Assembly: GCA_938084455.1 (NCBI GenBank)
Contig: CALKDX010000002.1
Span: 1-57,161, forward strand
Source: Candidatus Poseidoniaceae archaeon
GTDB lineage: Archaea > Thermoplasmatota > Poseidoniia > Poseidoniales > Poseidoniaceae
Length of the DNA stretch: 57,161 nucleotides
Direction: 5' to 3'
Part shown: positions 1-10,400 of the stretch, piece by piece
Layout: each line of letters begins with the position of its first letter
Numbering within the stretch: the stretch's first letter is position 1
Notes under the pieces: generated by a model
Told to the model about the DNA's origin: nothing
The model's database searches: none
Seen by the model: only the letters and a program-made list of their open reading frames with translations
Program-made: the position numbers and the translations under genes

Positions 1-3000
1 GTAATACGTGTAAGCGCGATCTGCACAGACGTTGTATGACGATGGGTATCCGCCACCATAGCCTTCAGGAGGCGTGAATGGTCCGTTGGTTCCACCGTGG
101 TATGAGGTGTAGTAGAGAGCCCAGTAGTGGTACGGGTAGTAAGCGTAGGAACCGGTTGGGGTCACGCCATCGATGTTTTCCCACCCGAAGCCGAACTGAT
201 CTGGAGCTTCGTAGTAGCCAGGGTATCCCGGATTGGTCCCGGGGCCACCAGGCCAGTAGCGCCACATGTAGTAGAAGTAGCCTTCAAGCCCAGACGGGTA
301 GTTTGGCCCGAATGAGTAACCATAGTAGTCACATGACCAACTTGGCACACCACCGGTAGCACCAGCAGCGTAGGTAGCGGTTGTACCGACACCAGATGCT
401 GGGTCTGCTGAACTGTATGGGTAGTAACCGAGGTCAGAGGATTGGGTGACGTTCCAAGCGTTTCCGTTGCTGTCTTCCAACTCAATGTTGTATCGGTCAG
501 TGATCATGTAGTACTTCGTGGTAGCGTAGTTGTATGTTGGGTGAGCGTTACCGCCACCGTAAATACTGTTCCAGCCAACTTGGAGGTAGTCCTGCGAGAG
601 GTAGGTCGACAAGTCGATCTTGTACGTTTTCCAACCAGTGCTTTCACCGCTAAGCAAAGTGCTGCGGTAAACGGTAGGCAAGGACATACCACCGTACACG
701 TCAACACCAACGGTGTTGTCGGTTGCGGTGAATCCATCAACCTGAGGAGCGCCGTTGTAGGATTGAATACCAACTGCAGCGTTCTTTACGATGATGTTTT
801 CGATGGTTCCGCCGGATGCTTCAACCCACAGTGCGGTACCGGTTTGTCCGGTGTTAATGATGCTTGAATCTGCGATGTTTGCAGTTCCGCCATCAACCTT
901 CACCGTAGCCATTTCTGAGTTCGATGCGGAGGCACCAAACACTGTAGCGCTGTTGCTCATGACAAGAGTAGCACCGTCACCGATTAGGAGAGCAGCACCA
1001 GTTGTGGAGTCTTGAGCGACGTCACGGAGAACACCACCGTCGAGTTCGAGGGTTCCATCTTGGATGTCCATGTGGAGCCCGTAGGTAGACGAAACAGCCT
1101 TCACAGTACCAATAGCACCTGTGTCAGGTGACACAGTTACCTTGAGTGAACCACCATCGCTGAGGGTGAGCACTGGGGAACTGGTTGCTGTGCTCTTGAC
1201 CTTTAGGACAGATCCCAAGAGGACAATGTTACAGCCGTCGAGTTCGAGGTCAGCAGCCAAGGTCATTGGAGTGCTGTCGAAGACGTATGCGTTGAGCGCA
1301 GCATCGTAGGTGGTTGCGAGGGTCACGTTAGCAGCAATCCATGCACAGTCCATACCTGCTTGATCGAATTCCACAGGAGCAGGTTCGAGCAAGAGGTCAA
1401 TGGTGTCCCCAACGGTGTAGGTTCCATCTGCTGGGTACCATGCATCCGTGTAGAGGGTTTCATTCTGTCCTGCTGCACCGAACGCACGCAAGTTGTGGTC
1501 GTCGTAGCTGTTACCAGATTCGTCAGCGGTGATGACCCATACAGTGGCCATACCGTTCGCATCGGTGATGTGGGAGCCAACTTCGAAGAGTTCAGATCCC
1601 GAAGAATCAACGACGGTTGCACTGACGTAGTGTCCAGATTTGTACACTGTAGTGGCTACGTTGTTGATCAATGCGTTACGGTAAGTGTAAGCTGTTGCCA
1701 GTCCACCGTACCAGATTTCCGAGGAGGATGAAGCAGTCACCTTTCCATCAGTTCCATCGTAGGCGGAGGTAGCTCCGTCAACGAGGACGTGAATCAAGCG
1801 GACATCCGAGTTGGTGTCTGCGTAGGCAAAGTCTGCAAGTCCGGTACCGGAGGTGGTCACGTCAGTTTGACCGATGGTGACATCGGAGTATCGGGCGTAA
1901 ACCATTGGATCAACGGTGTTGGCGTGGGTGATGTCTCCATTCTCGATGGTCATCGTGTTCGCAGCGATTGAACAACCATTGGAACTGACACCGGTAGTTG
2001 TGACAGTGTTCATGTGGATGTTCCAACCACAACCGCTCACTGAAATGTCAGTAGCGACCATGTTGTTCATAGGCACCAAAGTCGAGGTGATTGCATTACC
2101 AGTCATCGATAGCGAACCAATGGTCACGCTATCGAAGGTTCCAGGTTGCACACGGGTCATGGCGGTGTCACCAGCGGTCACGTCGTCGAAGACGGCGTTA
2201 TCTTCTGATGGTCCGTTACCGGTGCTCGCTGTTCCACCAGGGGTGATGGTCATGGTTGCGGAACCGAAATCGACGGTTGTCATCATGATGGCGTCCATAG
2301 CTTCGATTGAAACCGATGCATAGTCGTCTGCGTCAAAGTTGTGAAGCACCACTTCGCTGCCACTGCCTGCTGCGGATCCGAATGCGGTTCCGGTTTGGGC
2401 GCTAGCTGCGTTAGCGGTCACGTTGCTGACGGTGACGGATGCAAAGTCGACATCGATGAGGTTGACATATGCGTTGGTCACTGTAGTGTTCTCTAGGAAG
2501 AGAGCACCGCCAGTCGATCCGGCGACGTTGACGATTGCACCACCAGCGGAGTTTCCGTCGGTGTTACAGTCCTTCATGGTACCTTCAGTGAGTGTTGCCA
2601 CGGTGTCTTCTGCGAAGTCGAAACAAGCAGAGTCTGCGCCGTCAACGCTGAAGTCGTTCATGGTCACCACAGTGCCTTGTCCGCTTCCGTGAGAGAAAGC
2701 AGAGCCGACATCGGTGAACGTCACATGGTCCATCGTGAAGTTACCAACGTTAGAGTTGGTGCTTGGCGAGGATCCGTGGCGTGAACCAGCGGAGATTGCA
2801 GCGTCAGAGGTGTTTGCGAAGTCAACGTAGGAGAAGGTATGACGGTCATCTGTGCCCGACGAGCAAGCAGCAGTGAATGCCATTCCAGTCCATTCAGCAC
2901 CATCTGCACCCTCGATGAGGATGTGGTCGGTGCTGTTTCCATTGAGCGTCATCTGATCGCAGGTACCGTCAAAGGAAATCCCCTTGCCGGCTGCGACCTG

Positions 3001-6000
3001 GATGGTCACACCTGGTTGCACAGTCAAATCAGCCGAAATGGTGAGGTAGTCACCGCTTGGGTTGATTCGGATTGGGCTGTCAGTAGCGTCCCATGTGGTG
3101 TCTTGGGTGATGTCGGATGTGACATCAGTACCCTTGCCTTCGAAAGGCATGGTTCGATAGTAGACACCGCAATCGACGTTTGTGTTCTGGTAGCAGTAGT
3201 AGGTACCGTAGTACGACCAGTATGGTGCGATTGTACCTGCACGAGCAAAGCTGCTCGAGGAGTATGGCAACTGTGGCATGTTACCATACCATGTGGTCAT
3301 ACTTCGAACCAATGCAGTGGATCCAGAACTCACAAAGTGCATGTTACCGTGTCGTCCGAGGTTGATACGGTCGTTGCTGTCTGTGTAGTTGTAATCAGTA
3401 CCGAAGTACGTAAAGTTGAATCCATCAGGCATTGCGATGTTATCAGCACACTTGTTCGCCCATGTGTTCCAGTAGTAACTGGATGCACAGTAGTAACCAG
3501 ACGGTTGACCACTGGATGAACCCGTGATTGCCGAGGCATCAGCGTTCACCAAGCCAGAGAGGCCACGGTCGAAAGACTCGAAGCTGCTACCGGTCGAAGT
3601 TGTTGAGATTCGGTAGTTGGCAGGGTGGGGGTTTGTTCCAGAGATGTACTGAGTGCTGGTTCGGTGTCGGATGGTTTGACCCATTGTTCGGGTTTGATCC
3701 ATGAATCCAACAGTGGCAGCATCGTACGAGTTGGTACAAGCGTCGTCGTACTTGAACTCGATTTCGTTGGTGACGTCATAGAAGACGGCTTGGTAAGTAC
3801 AGTAGTCATTCGAGGAGTAACCCATGTCTCGCCATTCAACAATGAACATCTTGTTTGGATCGCCGACTGTGAAAGATTCGGTCGATGTCGTCTGGGTGTT
3901 AATTCCACCAGCGACTGCCGATACGTCTTCAGCCTTCATGTAATACTCAACGGTGTCTCCACGTTCTAGGTCCTCGATGTCTGCAGACCAGTCACAGTTC
4001 GACAACGAACAATCTGCTCGTGTCTTACCAGATTCTTGAGTCATGACGACGGAGGTCCAGGAACCAGCGGTGCCGCCATCAGGGGTCACACGGTAGTACA
4101 TGGTTGGACCGACGCCAGCAGAGGTGCTCACGTTGAGACCTGCTGGTGGGTCGCCTGCATCAGCGATTGTTGCGGTGATCGTTCGTGACTTGCTGTGGGA
4201 ATCAGCAAGTGCAGAATGGGTGAATTCAGGTTTGAACGTATCAGGTGTTGGTGCAACATTACCGAACTTGTAGGTGACATCGCCAGAGGAGGCGATTCGG
4301 CCGTAGTAGCCCATACCGAGTGCGAATCCGCTCCACTTGTAGTTGGTGACACCAGAGTATGCACCAGCGTAGTAGTAGGCAGGGGAACAGTCGTTGTAAG
4401 AGCTGTATGGGCTGCGCCAGAAGTAGGTGAAACCATTGCTGGTCACACACAAGCGGTTAGCGTTTGTTCCAGCACCGCCGGTTTCGTTACCGAATCCGAA
4501 CTTGCCAAACATGCCACCGTAGTCGCTGCCCAAGGTGATCTTGTAGGCGTTGGTGTACCCGTACGATCGGCTGCCGTCAGCGGAGGTTCCGCCGTTGAGC
4601 GTTTCGTCGATTGAAGTCGATGTACCGATTCCAACCATTGCGAAGGCATCGCTTGAACTGTCGTAGAGGAACATGAGGTTCATTCCAGGACCGTTAGCAG
4701 CGGAGATGGTGAGGTATCCACCATCATCCTTGTGCAGTTGGTCGATGTTCGAGCGTGTTCCACCCATACCGTTGTACCCAGACGACGCAGTGGTCGTGTG
4801 CTGAGCAATCCAGTTCGAGTAGAAGTAGTACGACGAGGAGTAGAAGCAAGAGCTGCTACCGGTTCCACAAGACGAAGTATCGAATTCGAAGTAGAATTCG
4901 TTGCTGTCGTCGAAGTGAGTCATCTGTCGATCGAAGTATTGGTTTGCACCTGGCGAGTAGTAGTTTGCTGCGTGCACATCTGTGGTGAGCACAGTCAACT
5001 TCTTGGTGGTTCCAGCATCCACAACATCTTCCACTGCGAAGTAGTAAGGTGTCGGGGTGGTTTGGGCACCGGTCAATGCTGGATCGTATCCAACGTTTGC
5101 ACCGCCAGCGGTGTTTAGATCTTGGAACTTCCAATAGTACTCGACGTAATCGCCTGCAGAGATCGTCGCTGTGGTTGCCTTGAACTGGCACTCAGAGGAG
5201 GTCGAACTGCAGGTACCAATGCTGCTTGCTGTAACGCTGGTGTACGAACCGTTGTTGAGTGCGTAGTTGAGCGTTGGAGCGTTTGCAGTTGTGGTGTCAA
5301 TACCAGACATGTCGGTGAGGGTCGTGAAGAAAGTGCGGGCACCTTCAATGTACGATGTCACACCGCTGTATGGGACAAAGCCAGACAGAGGAGCGTCCGT
5401 ATCCGAGCCACCAGAGTAGGTGATTTGGATGTAGGAGTTCGACGAACCTGAGGTGTAAGCGTAGCTGTACAAGTAAGTCGATGACGTAATTCGTTGTCCG
5501 ATTCCGACGGTACCAGCGTTGGTTTGAGCGGACGTGATGTATCCCGCTGCGGTTCCGGAGGAACATGTAGCTGCGGAGGTACAAACATCAGCGGTCTTCC
5601 AGCTGTAACTGCTACCAATCGAGTAGGTGTCGAAGGATGGGCTGTTCCACAAGGAAGTGATCATTCGGCGGGATGCAGCGGAGTTGTAGCTGCTTCCTGT
5701 CAGGATCTGGCTTGCGGTCAGCGCTCCGGAACACGAAGCGGTTGGCATCGTGTGAGAGTACGACGACAAGGTTGGAGAGCCACAGTTCTCAAGAACGGTT
5801 GCGGTCACTGATGTCGAGGAAGAACCCGAGCGGTATTGGAGGTAGGACTTCCAGCTGATTGCGTCAACAGTAGCACCGGATGGCAGTGCGTTGCTGGAGG
5901 TGTAGGTGTAGCGGTGCCATGGCATGTATCGCATCTGAGAGTAGTACCGGTATGTGTAGCGGTAGGAACTGGAGTAACAGTTACGGTAGTAGCGGTAGCA

Positions 6001-7014
6001 GTATCCACCGGCGTTGCTGTAGACCTTGATGGTTGGGTCAATAGCAAGCGGGAACACACGGTCTTCAGACATCAACCACTCGGATTCCACTGCGGTCGTA
6101 ATGACAACTTGTGGGCCGTAGACTTGGATGAAGAAAGTCGCCGTGTAGGGTTCCGCAGAGCCTTCTTCCAACACAGTCGGGACTGGGATCTCTGCAAGGA
6201 GTTCACCGGTTTCGATGTGTCGGATTTCGAGGGCTTCCTGGGTTTGCGTCATTTCTTCGCCGAGCATGTTGTCGCCGAGGAAGAGAGCGAAACCGGATGG
6301 AATTTGGATGGTTTCTGAGAGACCGAACCAAGCAGCTCCTGGCTCAAGGACAGGTCGCTCGCGGATGACGAGGTTCTGCTTGAGTTGGGTTGACTCGACG
6401 GTGTAGTCGAGGTCGAAGCCTTCTGCGATCGGGTAACGGAGGACGTTTCCACCGACGGTCACGCCTTCTTGCGAAGGAGCAACGTGGTACGGTTGTGGCG
6501 CAGTGCCAGATTCGTCCAAAGTCACGATCATTGGTGCGATACCTGTGATGATTGGGTCAACAAATTGGTTTGGTTGAACCGCAACACCGTAGGCCATTTC
6601 AGGAGCGAAATGGGTCGTAAACGTGTTGTCAGCTACTTCCCAACCATTAGCAGTTGCGACGACATTCAAATCGATGTCTTCCCATGCACCACTGTCGTCC
6701 ATGAAGTGAACTGGCGTAGCGTGGTTGAGCTGCGCAAACTTGCCGTCTTCAGTGACGTAGGTCTTGGTCGTTTGGTCTCTCATGCCGATGAGTTCATCGG
6801 ATGGTTCTTGTTCATAGTCAGTTGCCTTCACAGCTTCTGGCAATGCAAAGAAGTCATTCTCTGCAGTGTCGTTTGAATCAACAAACTCCACGTCGCCTGT
6901 GTTGTTATCGACAAACCCAGCCATAGGCATTAGGGCCATCAAAGCGCACAACAACAGTGCGATGCCAATGCCGCTGAAGACTGACGTTTTCTTGGTGTTC
7001 TTATTTCCCAACAT
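1..7014 (-). CDS. Giant secreted Tyr/Ser-rich surface protein, N-terminal signal peptide, WapA/RHS-like N-terminal region and beta-helix-like C-terminal region; truncated at left window edge
   Basis: Read directly: ATG on the minus strand at 7014 (MLGNKNTKKTSVFSGIGIALLLCALMALMPMAGFVDNN, signal-peptide-like). The frame (codons ending at multiples of 3) was open at every spot translated (6900-7014, 5899-6003, 3190-3240, 1-60). No stop before the edge, so it is missing from the ORF track. Confidence 0.85.
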   Translation of the reverse strand, partial: MLGNKNTKKTSVFSGIGIALLLCALMALMPMAGFVDNNTGDVEFVDSNDTAENDFFALPEAVKATDYEQEPSDELIGMRDQTTKTYVTEDGKFAQLNHATPVHFMDDSGAWEDIDLNVVATANGWEVADNTFTTHFAPEMAYGVAVQPNQFVDPIITGIAPMIVTLDESGTAPQPYHVAPSQEGVTVGGNVLRYPIAEGFDLDYTVESTQLKQNLVIRERPVLEPGAAWFGLSETIQIPSGFALFLGDNMLGEEMTQTQEALEIRHIETGELLAEIPVPTVLEEGSAEPYTATFFIQVYGPQVVITTAVESEWLMSEDRVFPLAIDPTIKVYSNAGGYCYRYYRNCYSSSYRYTYRYYSQMRYMPWHRYTYTSSNALPSGATVDAISWKSYLQYRSGSSSTSVTATVLENCGSPTLSSYSHTMPTASCSGALTASQILTGSSYNSAASRRMITSLWNSPSFDTYSIGSSYSWKTADVCTSAATCSSGTAAGYITSAQTNAGTVGIGQRITSSTYLYSYAYTSGSSNSYIQITYSGGSDTDAPLSGFVPYSGVTSYIEGARTFFTTLTDMSGIDTTTANAPTLNYALNNGSYTSVTASSIGTCSSTSSECQFKATTATISAGDYVEYYWKFQDLNTAGGANVGYDPALTGAQTTPTPYYFAVEDVVDAGTTKKLTVLTTDVHAANYYSPGANQYFDRQMTHFDDSNEFYFEFDTSSCGTGSSSCFYSSSYYFYSNWIAQHTTTASSGYNGMGGTRSNIDQLHKDDGGYLTISAANGPGMNLMFLYDSSSDAFAMVGIGTSTSIDETLNGGTSADGSRSYGYTNAYKITLGSDYGGMFGKFGFGNETGGAGTNANRLCVTSNGFTYFWRSPYSSYNDCSPAYYYAGAYSGVTNYKWSGFALGMGYYGRIASSGDVTYKFGNVAPTPDTFKPEFTHSALADSHSKSRTITATIADAGDPPAGLNVSTSAGVGPTMYYRVTPDGGTAGSWTSVVMTQESGKTRADCSLSNCDWSADIEDLERGDTVEYYMKAEDVSAVAGGINTQTTSTESFTVGDPNKMFIVEWRDMGYSSNDYCTYQAVFYDVTNEIEFKYDDACTNSYDAATVGFMDQTRTMGQTIRHRTSTQYISGTNPHPANYRISTTSTGSSFESFDRGLSGLVNADASAITGSSSGQPSGYYCASSYYWNTWANKCADNIAMPDGFNFTYFGTDYNYTDSNDRINLGRHGNMHFVSSGSTALVRSMTTWYGNMPQLPYSSSSFARAGTIAPYWSYYGTYYCYQNTNVDCGVYYRTMPFEGKGTDVTSDITQDTTWDATDSPIRINPSGDYLTISADLTVQPGVTIQVAAGKGISFDGTCDQMTLNGNSTDHILIEGADGAEWTGMAFTAACSSGTDDRHTFSYVDFANTSDAAISAGSRHGSSPSTNSNVGNFTMDHVTFTDVGSAFSHGSGQGTVVTMNDFSVDGADSACFDFAEDTVATLTEGTMKDCNTDGNSAGGAIVNVAGSTGGALFLENTTVTNAYVNLIDVDFASVTVSNVTANAASAQTGTAFGSAAGSGSEVVLHNFDADDYASVSIEAMDAIMMTTVDFGSATMTITPGGTASTGNGPSEDNAVFDDVTAGDTAMTRVQPGTFDSVTIGSLSMTGNAITSTLVPMNNMVATDISVSGCGWNIHMNTVTTTGVSSNGCSIAANTMTIENGDITHANTVDPMVYARYSDVTIGQTDVTTSGTGLADFAYADTNSDVRLIHVLVDGATSAYDGTDGKVTASSSSEIWYGGLATAYTYRNALINNVATTVYKSGHYVSATVVDSSGSELFEVGSHITDANGMATVWVITADESGNSYDDHNLRAFGAAGQNETLYTDAWYPADGTYTVGDTIDLLLEPAPVEFDQAGMDCAWIAANVTLATTYDAALNAYVFDSTPMTLAADLELDGCNIVLLGSVLKVKSTATSSPVLTLSDGGSLKVTVSPDTGAIGTVKAVSSTYGLHMDIQDGTLELDGGVLRDVAQDSTTGAALLIGDGATLVMSNSATVFGASASNSEMATVKVDGGTANIADSSIINTGQTGTALWVEASGGTIENIIVKNAAVGIQSYNGAPQVDGFTATDNTVGVDVYGGMSLPTVYRSTLLSGESTGWKTYKIDLSTYLSQDYLQVGWNSIYGGGNAHPTYNYATTKYYMITDRYNIELEDSNGNAWNVTQSSDLGYYPYSSADPASGVGTTATYAAGATGGVPSWSCDYYGYSFGPNYPSGLEGYFYYMWRYWPGGPGTNPGYPGYYEAPDQFGFGWENIDGVTPTGSYAYYPYHYWALYYTSYHGGTNGPFTPPEGYGGGYPSSYNVCADRAYTYY

Positions 7015-7354
7015 GTGTCATTCACCCATACGGATTGTATGCAAAGCATCCCACGCTCTGCACCCCTTATAGGAGTTGGGGTGCGAAATCTTTGAATTTC
7101 GGCTTTGAGATAGAATAGCCAAACGAGATACATGGGCGTATTTTTTGTGAAATTCACACATTTCATATCACTCACAGATCCAATAAAAAATCAAGAAGTA
7201 AATACATCAAGATTCACTGAGCATTTGTACCCCATACGCAGCACCCCGATTAGACTCAGAATAGAGAAGAGGGAAACCTAGATTTATGAATTTTCTTTCG
7301 AAAAAAAATAACTTTGACTTCGAGAAAGAAGGAGGTAAAGAAAAATTGGCCGAT

Positions 7355-7376
7355 GGGGGCCGTCGAAACGGCCCCC
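7355..7376 (-). terminator. Stem-loop terminator candidate downstream of the 7435-10518 gene
   Basis: Perfect 9-bp inverted repeat GGGGGCCGT-CGAA-ACGGCCCCC (minus-strand RNA has a UUCG loop), followed on the minus strand by a T-rich run (ATCGGCCAATTTTTCTTT). Confidence 0.6.
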
Positions 7377-7434
7377 TCGGCGGCTCTTCCCCTCGCAAGG
7401 GGATGATGTTCGTCGATGAGAAGACTAGATGAGA

Positions 7435-10400
7435 TCAGTAATCCCAGTCTTTGTTCTCATCGTCCTCTCCACCACGGGAAAGGATGAACGCTCCAACAAT
7501 GAATGCTGCGAAGACAACACCACCGATAACGCCCCAAGTCCAGGTTGGAACCTCGCCGGCAGTCACATCGCCAGTGACGTTCGTTCCGTCATCAACGTTG
7601 GAAGTGTCTGCATCTCGCTGGTAGTCGATGCTGTTCAATGCCGCAGATGCAGCGGAGTTACCGAGTGCATCCACAGGAACCGCAGTGAAATAGTACGTGT
7701 AGGTACCTGCTGCAGTTGGCTTGTCGATGACAACATCAGTTGTTGTGGTCGATGCACATGTGGTTGGCATGTTGGCTGCATCGAATGTACCGCGTTGGTA
7801 GCACACATCCCATGAAGCAACATCGAATGTTTCGCCGGTAGCGTCCCAATCAATAACCCATGTTTCGCCAACTTCGGAAACTGCGAAGTTCATTGCTGAG
7901 ACCCCACCGTCGACAGACTTGTCTGCAGTGACATTGCCAACACCCTTTGGAGTGCTGCAACCAACATCGTTGCAGATTTCTACAAGCACGTTGTAGTAAG
8001 CACCGTGAACTGTGTTTGATCCAGAGTATGAGAAGGTGGATGTTCCAACACCTAATCCGGTAGTGAATGCATCTGCACAGCCAGCCTCACCTTCACAGAT
8101 GGTCACGTCAATGCTGTCAGAATCGAGCATTGTACCCTCAACATCCCAGTTGAGGACAATTGCTCCACCCTTTGCAGCAGCTGCGCTGAATCCAGTGATG
8201 CTCGCATCGGGGACATCGGCTTGGGCGAGTGAACCGCCCATGAGCACCAATGCTCCAGCAGAGAGCACAGGGCTGTCTGCAGGGATATCATAAGCGAACA
8301 TTTCAGTTGTAGCATCGACATCCGTTGCCTCAGCAACAATCAAGGTCCAAAGACCAGAATCTGTGACGTACCAAAGGGAGGTTGCTTCTAGGCTCTTTGG
8401 CAGTGTGACATCCATCGATTGTTCGAGGACATCCGATGCAGAGTAAGTTGTGCTTGGAGCGTAGTCAATGGCTCCGACTGCAGAGTAGGTGCCCGAGTAT
8501 CCAGGAAGTTCCTTGTTCTCGTAGTTTGAGAGATCGGCATCGGTAGCGTTCAGAGAGAACGCATCTGGTGCTTTGTACTTGAGAGCGTATGAAACTGACA
8601 ATCCGGAGTCAGTGGTTGCCGAGGCACCGCCGTTGTTCCAGATGAACAGCATCATTTCTTCGCTGGTTGAGCCACCGTTTGAATCGTAAACAGTGAACGA
8701 AATTGGGAAGTCAAGCACATAGGTGTCGAGCACAGGAATTGTGCAGGTTTGTGCTGTGGTAGAGCGCTCGCAACCAGGCAGAGCAGCACCGCTGTAGGTC
8801 CAAGCGTACTCAAGGCCCATTCCAGATGGTTCGTCAACGTCAAAGACCTGGGCAGACAACTGCAACGGCTCTTCTTGGTTGGTGAACAAGTCGCCCTCAT
8901 TCATCAAATCCAGGGAAAGAATCAGTGGGTTGTTGTTTCGAACATCCACGGTCATGGTTCGATCGTTGTTGGATGGGCGTGCGTCGAGGGCATCCTTGTG
9001 GACGAGTTCTAGGTCGACGCTGAAGGTGTGTTCGCCGGAGTCCAAGGTGACCATCATGCAAGCGTATCCGGTGAGTTCTCCCGGTTGGTCAGGGTTACCA
9101 TCGCCGTCGGAATCGTACAAAGCGGTTCCAAGTTGCTTGTAGGTGTAAGCAGGTTCAATACCGGTCTCACAGGAATTAGTGACCACGGTTTGGCTTTCTC
9201 CAGCCTCATCAGTCACGGTCAGTGTAGCATCCCATGCGTAGTTTGTGGAAGGATCGCTACCGCGGTGTTCGACTTCGACGTGGAAGTATGAGACACCGAC
9301 GTTCAAGTCAGTAGGAGCATCATCGCTCATCATGCTGGTAGGGTTACCTGTTCCATCTGCGTTGTAGCCTTGAGCCACAGTCATACGAGCAACTCGGATG
9401 TCGTGGTAAGTTGAGGCGCTTCCGAGGATTTCATCCTCGTTGGTTTCCGGATAAGAATCCTGAGTGAATTCTTCTTCACAGATATGGTTGAGCGTTTCAT
9501 TGGTTGTTGGATCAGTTTCGATACAAGAATCCCATTGGCTGTACTGAGTGTAAGACAACAACTGAGCAGTCAATTCATAGGTGGAATCAGATTTGTTTGA
9601 ATCAAAGGTCAATTCCCCGGTGTATGTCCACTCGGTGTTGTATGCCAGAACGTTGCGTGTGGCGTTCGTGATGGCTGGAGGTTCGGTGGAAACATTGGTG
9701 AATGTTTCGACGGTTGTTGCTGTTCCAACGGTGACATCGTGGAAAGCCGTACCGAGGATATCGCCGTCGACGGTCGATGTGAGCCCGGTGACATCGCCAC
9801 CTGCCTTCAGGCGGATGACAACTTCACGAGGATTGAATGTGTCCGAGCCGTTTGCGAGAACAGAAAGAGTCCATGCTTTGACACCTGGGCCAGATTCTGC
9901 GGCTTCTCCGCTGTCCCAAGAGAGGTCGACTTGAATGTCGTACCAGTTGACGACGCTGACCTCGATGGTTTGAGCATCGTTTCCAGCATCGACATCGCTT
10001 GGCGTGTCGGCGGTGATTTGGACAATGTAATCACCAGGCATTGGCGTCCATACGATTGGGTTACCACCGTACATCAAGATGTACTTTCCGCCGCCCAAGA
10101 CACCGCTTGCAGCAAGAGAGGTGAAATCACAGAGGCTTGCAGATCCGCAAATAACATCTGTGTTTTGCCACTGGAGGTCGTTACCAGCAGCGTCCTTGGC
10201 GATCATGGATTGACCGCCGCTCCCATCGTCGAGGTAGACAGTTACGGTGTACGACATTTCTGTGATGTCGACATCACCGCTGTTTTGAATGTAGGCTTCG
10301 AAGTTTGTCGCTTCGCCTGCATTCAATGTGTTGCGGCAGCCTGCTTGGGTACAGACGGTTTCTTTCGGGCTTGTTATGGCGATGACTTCAGCATCTGCAC

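Noticed and set aside
78-6876. Numerous 60-230-aa ORFs on both strands across 1-7014 in the ORF track
   Set aside because: All lie inside the continuous minus-strand frame of the giant surface protein and have low-complexity shadow composition.
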